A DNA stretch of 64,000 bases. It comes from Acanthococcus lagerstroemiae. Taxonomy: Eukaryota; Arthropoda; Insecta; Hemiptera; Eriococcidae. A model generated the notes under the pieces. It was not told where the DNA came from. It searched no databases and worked only from the letters and a program-made list of their open reading frames with translations. The stretch is taken from positions 36,335,197 through 36,399,196 of the forward strand of contig CM063113.1 in NCBI GenBank assembly GCA_031841125.1, given 5' to 3'. How positions within the stretch are numbered: position 1 is the stretch's first letter; every line of letters starts with the position of its first letter. Shown in pieces: positions 50,301 to 62,300 of the stretch. A program made the position numbers and the translations under genes.

Positions 50301-53300
50301 TAGGTTTTCTTGAGTCATATAACATGTCAAATTGAAGCTTGAAGTCTCTAGTTTATGATGAAAGGTAATTTAATGCACTTTACTCGCTCTAGTTAGATGA
50401 ATAAGTTTATTTCCAAATTATTATTTTTCTAATAGAAGTTTACCATTGGTACAAAACGCGCTTGTCAACAACTAATATATGGAAAATGGAGCCGTTTCAA
50501 GCTCATAAAGGAAAACTAGAGACCTCAATCTCTAAATTCATCTATTATAAGCCGCAAGAAAACATTTTATTGACTAGAAAAAGCGAATTCAAGTTATATG
50601 TATTCTTATAGTGATAACGTCCACGATCACCTTTGCAGCGCAGGGCTACCAACTTCGGAAACTCTCTGTTACTCCGCCTATTGAAAAGCAAAAAGTTTTA
50701 AGCAAAAAGCCTTTGAATTATTCGAATTTTTGAAAGCGACAAAACAGATAACTGGAAAGCAAAAAGCAAGAAGTTTTATTCAATTCACTTCTTACTTAAT
50801 TGGTGAGTGGTGACTGATGTTTGGTGCTGAATATGAAGACTTGGAAAAGCGAAAAGCAAAATAAACGTTGAAAAAAGTGAAAAGCCGAAAGCGCTAGTTT
50901 CATTTTTACAGGTCAAAAGCAAAATTGAAAAGTGGAAGCGTTATTGAATCGTTTTTCATCAGTGCTTGTAACTTGTACAGTAAACCGTATCAAGTTACCA
51001 CCGTAACGATTTATGCAATTATACTACTACACTAGATACCTAACTTCAGTTAGGGTGCTATAGTTTTCACTTAGGTATACTGGACCGCCATTTTAATTCC
51101 CAATAGACGAGAAAAAAACTGAAAGCCAAAAGCCGAACGACTTTACACTCAAGGTCAAAAGTTGAAAGCTAAAAGCTGAATGGTGAAAAGTCAAAAGCGA
51201 AATCAGAAGCCAATAGAGTTTTCTTCGGAAACTAAATCTTTATACAGGGCTTTTACGTCCCTGGTCCTTCGCCGTTAGCTAGCCAATCAGCGTCCTGTAG
51301 CCGTTAGCCACTAGCCGAAGCAATTAATAAAAAAAATTGGTTTCGCCTGTTAATTTTAGCCAATCTGATTGGCTAAGCACCTCTGTCCTCGATCAAGGCT
51401 ACAAGGTAAACAACAATAGCTCGCCACCGCTTTGAGCAGCCCGAATCATGTGAACTTGATCTGTTTTTGCTCGTTTGGTTTTGTGTTTATCGTACTTCAT
51501 GGCAAAGGAATTAGACTCTGGCATTAGCTATTTGAATTTTGTTAGTTAGCGATTCACTAACTTCAGCTGTTAGCTTCCGGTGCAGAGGTGATAAGCTTAG
51601 CCATTAGCCTTAGCTTTAGGCCACTAGCCGAGCAGTTTTGGTCAAGATCAGCTACCTGTCAGCTTAGCTATTGAAGAAGGATGCAAACATTAGCGAATCC
51701 GTTAGTTTTTACCCGAATCGCTAATGTAAAGCGAATACGGCTCTGTCGCGGTGTTCCGTCATTCCTGAATTTTGAACATCTGATATGTTGAACCTGATCC
51801 GTTTTCGCTCGTTTGGTTTTGTCGTTCCGTGTTTATAGCATGGCAAAAGAATTAGCCATTAGCTGTTTGAATTTTAGCTATCAAGTATCAGTCGTTCGCT
51901 AGCCATTCACTGACTTCAGCTATTAGCTCTATCCCTTAACCTAATCAGTCAAGGTTATTAGTTTTTGGCGTACGCTTTATTCTTTCAGAGTAGCTCATCA
52001 CCTCTGTTCCGGTGTCTTCCATTTGCGAAAATCAGAATGCCACTTGCGGGGAAAATAAAATTTCATTTGCGGGAGAAAGTTCTTTGCATACGCAGAAAAT
52101 AAAATTTACAATTGCCGGAAAATACAAACTTCATTCGCAGAAAAACTATATTTTCGACATTACATAGGTTTAGCTTGTTTCAGGTTAGAGATGCAAAAGC
52201 TATCGATACTATCGATAACTATCGGCAGTTCGTATCTATCGTTAATTATCGACAACGTTGAAACTATTGTTAGCTATCGGCTGATCGTGTTTTGTGATAC
52301 TATTCTAAGCTTTTTGGTGATTTGATTCGTTAACGTAAATTCTAAGCTTCTTTATTATAATTTTATAATTATAACAGTTGCAATTTGTACAATGTACATC
52401 AAAATACGTCATTCTATTTTTTATTTATTTTTTTTCAGAAGTTGTATTCTCGGATTTAGTAATAAAGAGTTCACAAGACTGAATTATTGTACACAAAATT
52501 TAATCCTAAAGAAAATCCATCAGTAGCGTAATGGATTAGATATAAAACTTGAAAATTTCTCTACAACTGAATGCAACTTTCGCAACCTCGTAGTCGTTTC
52601 GTTTTATTTGCATGTTTTTGCTTCGGTGCAAAAACTATCGATAACGAAAATGTCCGATAGTTTGCATCTCTATTTCAGGTAGGTATCCTAGTCACCTGAT
52701 GTAATCGACCACCATCATATTACCGTGAACAAATTATTCTCAAATGGTGGCTATGGTATCCATTTTCTTTACAGCTTTTAAATGCTTTCTTCCGGGTTGT
52801 GTTGTCTGCACCTTAACATATTATGCACGTTTCTGCTTGACGTTCGAGTAAGATGTGCGAGAGGTGATGGATATTCGGATGCGGTGACTTGAAGCGCTGT
52901 TTAAAGTGACGGTGAAAAGTTTCTGCGCCGTTGGTAGCGGCGGGGTCCAGTGAACATAGAAGATGCGCCCACAGAGACGGAGGAAAAATGGAACCTGCGT
53001 CAATATATGTATCAACGAGATAATCGGCAAGTGGAGTGACCTCAGCGCTTCGATCTCTGTACATCAAGATTGCCACGAATTTACTTGCCGTAAATGCTAA
53101 CAATACAGCACATTTCTTCCTCCGCAATTGCAACGTTTGTACATCGCCAATGATAACTAGCAAGTAGCGTCGAATGGACTGAGATTTCCGCAAATGGTAT
53201 GTACCTGTAGCTTCATCCCCTAGCCTCAGCAGTCAAGGCCATTAATTTTTGGCTTAATCTTTAGCTTTTCCCAATAACTTATCACCTCTGCCCGAGTACT

Positions 53301-56300
53301 GACGTCCGCCATTTCCAGTCGCTTGGAGTCAGACGATTCACAATCCACTACACGGAACGTTCCACGTATCGATAATCGAATTGTGAATCGTTGAGCACTA
53401 AGCGACTGAAAATGGCGAATGTCAGTACTCGGGTGTTTCTAGGTGCTCTAATATTACTGATAAGCTTCCTTGATCTTTGATTTCAAATCACACGTTCACA
53501 CAGGCGACTGTGTTGGCGAGTTCACGTCAGGGATGAGAAGCCGTTTGAAAAAGCTTCTTTTTTTTTTTGGCTCACCGTAGTAGCGCACCTTGCTTTTCTT
53601 TCAATCACTACTATGGATCATTGCCCGATTTTTACATTCCTATTGCTAATCTTATAGTACCTTAAAATAACTTGACACTATTTCTTGCTTTACTGTTACG
53701 CCAATCTTTATGCTTATAAGTGAAAATGATTGTTTTCTTCCAACTTAAATTTGCTCCTCCCTCGTAACTAAATTATACCTCTTCTTTATCGTCGAACATT
53801 AACTTAACTACTTCTTCTTTCTCTTTTGACGTTAACTAAACTAAAGGGTTTCTTGTTTAATATTAACTCAATCTTCTGTCATTTCCGGGTTTAGGTCATA
53901 TTTGGTGTTCTGCAGAGGTGTCATTTTCGGGTATCTCGGATCTCGCTTCGCCGATGTATCGTTGCTATCCCTGTATGCGGCCGATGATCGGCTCTTGCAC
54001 CGAGTATTTCAGCGTACGCCATATGTGTCTGTATATGTATAGTGGTGTACACGTCTTGCAGACTTGTGGCCGCTATGTCGGTTCTTGTTCCGAGTATTTC
54101 AGCATACGCTATTCGCGCTGTGTATGCAGCAGCGTCCGGCGAAGACGCCAATTCCGCGCGTTTTGCCGCGCTAGCGTTCTCTCTGCGTTCTATCGAGACA
54201 ACGCACAGGGAAGTAAGGTAAGTGGCATTCCTTGCCCGGGCACCTGTAGACACTATGTGTGGCTTGATAGGCCTGATCTCACTACTCGCTAGCTCCTGCT
54301 TGCTTTCGGATACTGGATCAAATAACCTCGCTTTCGCTCAGCTGGTCCCTCTTCTCGAATAATGCCTTACTAGCAAAGATTGCAAATGGCCTGCCCCCTT
54401 GCCCAAGTAGCTCGGGACAGGGCCATTTTTCCAACATCAAGGATGTCTTAGGGTGCTGCCGGGCGGTTTCGTTTTTCGGACAGCTCCACAGGATGTGGAG
54501 GGTGTCTTGAACCTCGCCGATGTCGCACCTCATACAGACTGTACTTTCTCGCTTCTTGGCTGTCTCATATAAATACATGCCTATATTGCCGTGGTTGGTC
54601 AGTAGTTGGGTTACATACGTATTTACTTGTAGCCCGTTTTTAAGCCTTTCCCTGATGTTCGGTATGAACCGCTTGGTCTTGTATGCCGTAGACTCAGTCC
54701 ACTGCGCTTGCCACTTGTCTATGGCTGTCGTGAGGAGAAATGCACAAACACACCTTCGCAAATTCCGAAGGCACTTTTCTCTTACGCCATCAGACTAGAC
54801 GTCATACAGTCGCCAGACTGGCTATTTTTAGTAAATCAAAGATCAATCCGAATTACAGCAACATCTGTTTCTGCACCGAAAATATCGGTCGCGCAGTTTT
54901 ACAATTTCGACGCCGATGACTCATACACACGTGCGGTACTTTCGCGGATGACATGCGACATACGAAATAACATCATCTCCCACCGACACCGCTTTCACCA
55001 ATTAGACGCATCACGCCTTTCATATCCCAAAATTATTGGCCGTATCTACACTACGAAAGCACACGACAACCAATTAACTGACTTCTAAATTCGACAACCG
55101 GACTCGTACGTCGACACCTACTTCCCCGACGACCTATCATCAGAACCCCCAATCCATCACACACGAACTGGTTGCATTCAAAAATAGTCTCATCTGGGAG
55201 AACCCCTTCTCAAGTAGGCTGAGCTCGAAGGTACGCAGCTCGGGCTTTTATAAACTCAATACATATGGGCCGAAATATCGGTCTTGCTTCCGTCTTGTTT
55301 TCGTAAAAAAGTTGGGTGGAGACCGTCGTCACGTCTCTCGCAATCAGATCTGGAACTTAGAAAATCAACGTATAACGAAACTTATGTCGTGTCGTATGCT
55401 CTAAAAAGCTTAACAGCATCCGTTGTAATTGTTCATTAACGTAAAATTCAATTATTGGCGAAAGTATTTAATAAATCTATTCAACCTATTTTTGACTCGG
55501 CCAAGTTATTTGTCGGGCCGAGAATCTATAATCAGGGCTCGTTCTGATCAGCCCCCTGGGCCCACGCTGTGGACTCCGCTGTTCATCATCGATTAACGGC
55601 AATGACTCTCGATAGGCCGAGAGGCCATCCGACCTCACGACAATGGCTAACTCTCTGACTCAGAGACATACTGTCTTCGCCAGTCTATTTCCAGTTCGAT
55701 CGGCAAGACCTCGGCGATCACATGGCAGGACTCAAGGCGAGTCTGTCTGTAACCACCTATCACGATCTTTAGGGCCGTTCGGTGACTGGATCTTAGCATG
55801 TCGCGGTCATCCTTTACCATGTCTCTGGACCATGTGGCCACTGGATAGCATACAATAGGGACATACACCCCCCGGTAGATGTGGATCAACTGGGAGGGCC
55901 TAAGCCCCCATTCATGAACCATTAGCCTTCTAAGCTTCTGGAACATGGCATCTGCCTTCTGCGTCATGTGCCTGATGTGTACTGACATCGTCCTCTTCGT
56001 TGTTATTACTCGGCCGAGATATCGCACTTAGCCTGGGAAACGTAATCGTGTCTCTCCCATGTATATCTGTATGGGGTCTAGTACCAGCTCCTCTTTCAAC
56101 ATTAGCTTTTGACACTTTTCCGATGCGAAGACCATTCTCGCTTTCTGAGCCCACTCCAGGATGAGGCGCAGAGCGTCATTTGCCCGTTCCCGCGACTCGC
56201 GCCGAGTATTCGCACTGACGGCCACATATGCATCATCAGCGTATGCTATCCTTCGACATCCTAACGGTAAAGGTAACTTGAGGAAGCCGTCGAACAGGAC

Positions 56301-59300
56301 AATCCACAGAAATGGTCCCAGGACGGAACCTTGGGGACACCCCATGTTGGATACCCGCTCAAACGACTGCGTCTCTCCTTCCATTCTGACTACGCGGTTG
56401 TCTAGATAACTGCAGATCATCCTAAGCGTACCTTTTCGACAACCGAGCCTCCTTAACTGTGTAAGTATCAGAGGCCACCATGCTCGGTCAAAGGCTCCCT
56501 GGATGTCCGGAAGATTCCCAGCTCGTACTTCTGCGTACTTTCATCATCGGGGCGAAGCACCCTCAGAATAGCTCTTCCGGCTTCCCTAAGTTTATAAAGC
56601 TTCCGACTTCCTTCTAAAATTAAAGAACTTCTGGCTACCAGTTTTCCGGCTAATGGCTACCAAGTCTTTGTAAGTCCGTTAAAATCGTAATTTTACAAGA
56701 GAGTGTTTTGAAGACAATGTGCCTAAATTTTGACTACATAAGGTACCATTTCAGACGTCAAAATAATGTATTAGTAGACACTTGGCATGGTACAGTGCGA
56801 GTGTGATAGACTGATCGCTCAGGTGAAAAAGATCATAAATATTATCCGGAACGACAAAAAGCCGAAAAACAATTGGCTTCTGCACCGGTTACCAGCTCCC
56901 AACTATTTCGGCTTCCCGGCTTCTGGCTTCCTAAAATTTTGCTCAAAATCGGCCGACTACCGGCTTCCGGCTAACTTCTTAACCCTGGTTCACGTTTCAT
57001 AGCGCATGCAGTGTAGCCATATTCCTTAATATTCCAAACAACAGCGGGAAATAACGGGCAATAAAAGGAATTTACAAGGAAAAGAGAACTAATTATGAAA
57101 AACAAAGAACGGCATTGAATTCAGCGTGAAAAATACTTCTAGTATAGGCTACTCTCGTTCTTGTGGTTTCTGGGCTGTTGTGTAGTGTAATCAGAGCTCG
57201 GTTCCTCGACACGTTATTAATATTTATGATAAAATCCCTTGGAAATTATTCTAAATAAGAAAGAGGTTCTTACTATCCATAATATCCTGCAACAAACAGG
57301 TGATGGCATGGGCCGTCCATTTTCCTCCGCACATCGATTTACCATTTTCGCACCACACAGCCATCTGCAGCAATTTAACTAGCTGATCCTCGTTAAGTAT
57401 TTCGCTTAAAGTGATGGGCGAGTTCGATATTTGCAGCAGACAAGACATCACCTGTTCACAAACAACATATGTTAAAATAGGAGAATGATTCCTGAACAAA
57501 TCAAGAGAAAGGCAAATTGCTCCAATATAAATGTTAAAATACTCTCGAGAAAATAGAAAGTTTAGCGAGATCGACAATCCTGCGAGAAAATCAATTCTAT
57601 ATAAGTGGAACTGTGAGTACCTTGCAACTGATTAAAAATAAATCAACGTTGCACGTGATGTCAACGTGCAACATAAAGGCGATCAACGCTCTGGTGACAG
57701 GCAAACAGTGAACTTTGTCGACTCCAACTTTTCCTGGAACTGCTGCGGGAGTCGCTACTGCTTCCGTAGAGCTTGAAGATTTACTACCGCTGGAACTGCC
57801 ACTTCCGTTACTGCACGCAAATTTTTCTTTAACTGGTTTTACCTGCATAATTCAAGGTCGTTAAATATTGTAAAACATAAGATTTGTGGATACCGAAATT
57901 GAAACCAAAACCACCCGGCGTATCAGGGTTTGTACCTTCACGTTGGACTTCTGAGACGATCCGACAGTGATCACCGGCATACCTTTGAGCACATTTTGCA
58001 GCTCTTGTTTCAGCTTTAACGTATGATTCGAAAGCTTTCCCAAAGCCTATTCAATTTTAAATAATTTTCAATGACAACGAGTATTAGTGAACAACCTTAC
58101 GAGCGATAAATTAATAACAATTATATCAAAAAATCAAAATTACTTGTGTAAATTTTGAATATCAATAAATTACAAGAGAATTTTTGATTGATTTTAAACA
58201 ACAAGCAGTTATATTATTAAATGTTCTCAATACCTTCATTATACATTTATATAAGAATGGAGCACATAAGGATTTTTTAAATGTTGAAGTAAAGGGTATT
58301 TTTTAATCATCAAAGATAATTACGAAAAGATGAAACACTGCTTACTGAAAGTACAAAGCTATTAAGAACCTTTATACGTCACTTCACTTCAACATTCAAT
58401 TTAAAATTCACAACAACACGATAGTAAACTGGTATACATTTGTACCTGCGTAGTCAACTGGAAATTTTTCTTTGCAGTTTCCAAATCTTTAATCTGCTGT
58501 TTATTCTGCATAACCTTCTTTTGAATAGCTCGTCGGAAATTACGACTCCAACATTTCTTGTCAACCATCATACGTTTTCGATGTACAGGCACTTCGCTTT
58601 GAATGAAGTTCCATCGTATGGTATCTGAAAACCAAATTAGATTAGTGCTACTGTCATTCACAAAAGGAAATAACTTACGGCGAAATAGAACGAAGATGAA
58701 CACATTCGTTCTTCACTTCATAAAATGTAACAATCTTTACAAACCATTCTCTTTCTCAGTCGAGTCTCCATCTTCCGAAGAAAAAGATCGAGGTGTTGGA
58801 AGTACTTCTACACATTGCAAGAAGAACATCAGTAACCAAGACAACAAGGGTAGGTCCAATTTTCCTCGGATGAAACCTTGTATCGTGGTGTCGGTTAACG
58901 GGAGGAACTCTTTCAGCAGAGCCTTGAGAATATGCTCAATAACGTTATTCTGATTTCCGCCGGATAAGATACTTTTGCGACCCAGATACGAAAGCAGAAC
59001 GAATACTCTAAAATTAAGAACGAAGAATTGTAACCATACGCGCATATAATGAAACACGAATTCGAACATTTCAAGGCTGGAGCTAGGAATCTACTTTTTT
59101 TTCCTGTTATGATCCTAGGTAAATGTACTCGACCAAATTCACGTAATTGAAATAAATCATCCTCGTGTCTCAATTCATCATTTTCAGAATATAAACGAGC
59201 TAATGTCCAAGCGATCGAACAATCTCATTTGCGAACAACATCAAAAGCTCGTACCTGTCTTGCGGGAATACCGCTTGATAATTAGACGAATACAGTTGCG

Positions 59301-62300
59301 TGAAGGTGTTCACCAGAAATTCACCCCAACCAGGTTGGGCGCCGTACAAACGAACCAATAACGTACACGTTGAAATCTGAGTTCTGCTGTCTTCGCCGAC
59401 ACACAACCAACTGAACACATCCTGGCACACTTCCGTGCTCAGCATATTGTGTAACAGCGGCGACACCTGAAATAACATTTCCAAAACTGATAAATCGGAA
59501 GAACTGTTAAATGGCCAACAGATTTTGGACGCGGAGACTCGCGTAACTCCCTCCTCTGTAACTTATCGTAACGATGACAGGACATTATATTGTGGTTCCG
59601 GAAATGCTGAAGAGTGGAAGCGGATGGAACCGGGTATCGGCCTTTGTCTCGACCATCATAAAGAAGATGCAGCCAGAGTGGTCGAGGTAGAGGGCCGACG
59701 AACAAAGCTCGGCCCACCACACGACTCTGTACCGAGCTGCTGCAACTGTTGCGGACCCCCCCCCCCAGTAGGGTTTATCCTGCCATCACCACATTCCTGT
59801 GTCGCCACACATACCATGACGAGGAGGTAAAGGGGGAAGTAAGAAAACGCGTCCAGCTGTGGTGCACCCGAATTCCAAGTTAATGCTGGGTGAGCGTGGC
59901 CTCAATCAGTAGGGTGTCCCACAGTGACCTTGCCACGACAACGCGAATCCGAAGCGGAAGGGCTAGCCTCAGTGCGTCCCTCTAGTCACTGATACGATAC
60001 TCAAATATGTAGTCTGGTGAGCCAGAGCCAATTTGGCATCCGCGCATAGTCATACGCTCACCAAACATTAACTACGATCTCGTACATACTTTCAGCTAAC
60101 TCTTCCGTCATAAATGTCTATTTGTTGCCCCAAAATCAAACTTGTAAACACAGCCAGTACAGTTCGCTATTACTTACTTGCGATCCGAGTTCGTATACGA
60201 TGTATAGAAGCAGATCTAATAACGCTTCCGTAAGATGTCTCAGTTTATCTGTACACGCGGAAGCCAATAGGATATTCAAATCTGTGATGGTTGGTACCTC
60301 CGCATGCGTGTTGCTGATCCGGTTCATGACATTACGAACTAAATTCATTTGGTGCTGGAAGGTTACGCAGTCCTGCAATGAAATACAAGTAATTAGTCAA
60401 GTTTAATGAGACATAAAATTTTGAGAATACAACAACCATACGAGACAATTATTAATATTAGAATTTTATTATTCATTAAGGGAACTGCTGAAGAAGTCAC
60501 GAGTGAGAATGATACAAGGTCATCAGCTAAATTCGAAAAATGGAGTTCTTACCAGATTCGAGCTGGGAACAGTGATATCGGCGTACTGATCATTGTACTC
60601 CACCCTAACCCCCTCCCCAGTTGAACAAAATGACTTTTACGAGTAATAATCATAACTGTATTTGACCGGGTCAAATTAATTTCTATTTTTTCGCTCTGTA
60701 GAAAAATGCTACCTTTTCTTTCGAGGGTCCAATTAATGCCACCAGAAGACTTACTTTACGGCAGCGAACAAGCAGCTTCGTTCCACTATCTAAATGTAGC
60801 GCCGCAGTGGGAAATATTCCGCAGAGGAAACTGGTGGAAAGTGGAGTCGAGTGTGATAGATATGCTTCGAATAAACGGGAGCCAGTAAGTACACTTCTAG
60901 ATCGATTTAAAGTATGAGAATCCGAGGGAGGGTTATTCTCATGTAAAATTGAAGCCAAATTAGGGGAAAAAATCATAGTTGGTTTTGATTTTTTGACTTA
61001 AATGACAGACTGAGTTTATCTGCTGTTCAGACGAATGCACTGCCTGCTTGTTTTTATTCTCAGATGATCATGATGATCATGATGACTTGATGGAACGAGT
61101 TGCAATGATTTTGCATAATGACTGCGGACATAGCTCAGTCTGTTATTCAAGTCAAAATGTCAAAACTGACAATGATAGATAACTTCGTACGACCATTAGG
61201 CCCGTAACTAACGAAAACGTGTGAAACATGTTGCAGACGGGTTTGCAACAACGGGAGAGCATTTTCATGTTTAGAATTTAACTTTGCTGCGCCCGGCGCA
61301 ACTACATTCTGCAGCCTTGTTGTTAATTCCATGAAAATTTCTAATACTGAGGATGGTTGGAAGAAGTATGATACCTAGGTTCACGTATGCATGGCCCTGC
61401 GCGTCAGTCGGGTCAGTCATTCAGTCAGTCCGCCAATCAGCCCGTCAGTCAGAAACGTAACGCGCAAAATGTAACGTTTTTTCATTTGGCTGCCGCCATA
61501 ACTGGGGAGTAGATGAGGACCCATGTTGTGACTGGTAGCTTGCAGAACCAAGAACAATTCAAATGCCCATTAACTCACATTAATATCGACATTGACAAAC
61601 TATGGAGGCCAAACCTAACTGACGAAGCAAAAAAACTTGTGGATTATTAGGAGGGAAACATATGACGCGTTCTAGATACGATAAGAAGATACGTACTTTG
61701 TACAAATTATTAATTCTGTGTGATTCGACTTCAGTTGGAGCACTTTTCGATTTCCCTTTACTCAAATAGTGATTCATGTGGTCAACGTTCGGAATTTCAG
61801 ATGTTAAGAAAGGCGCCAACTGATCGCGTAATCTAGAGCACACCAAACCGTAGCGACACTGAACATCTTCCATCATGCCGCATAACATCTGCCCAACAGA
61901 AATGCGAAGTGCCATAATAACGGTGATTACTATCAATCGATATTATTTCTGAATGCTCGACACTCACCTGGACATTGATTTCGGAATTGGGCCTGAAGTA
62001 CGCGTTATCTTCAGCGTAACCATCGCTGGCAAGTACGTACGAATGACCGTAGAAAGTACCGATCGGAATTCGGCATTTCGTCGTGCTCATTCCGTAACGA
62101 CCAATGGCAGTGATCTGCGGAGAAATAATCGGAAACAGAAGTTAGAACACCAACTAACTCAACAGATTGAAAAAATATCAATTCGCATCACCTTCAAATA
62201 TCGACAAATAGGGGGAGGCTGTATATCAGACATGATCAACATTTTGCTGCCGATATCCGATGCTACGACCAGTCGTTTACCATCCGTTTCTTCAGATTGT

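Larger units (their letters stand above)
45932..57273. other. BIRC6 intron 14 (11.3 kb), a transposon accumulation site
   Basis: The flanking exons join in phase 1, so no coding exon needs to be missing. The contents listed separately are an R1-type LINE, a MULE relic, palindromic MITEs and several hAT-type MITEs. The rest (about 46000-46730, 47430-47680, 48160-48950, 49070-49420 and 56600-57270) shows no gene. The 56600-56990 part carries ggcttccggctaac-like motifs that may be a further decayed hAT relative. Confidence 0.75.

Noticed and set aside
53918..54292. Plus-strand 124-codon frame and its 110-codon antisense
   Set aside because: Both cross a tandem duplication at the 3' end of the R1-type element. 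The length reflects GC content and repeat structure rather than a gene.
59525..59830. Plus-strand 101-codon frame in intron 8
   Set aside because: It lies in a GC-rich insert where stop codons are rare by composition. No domain recognised.
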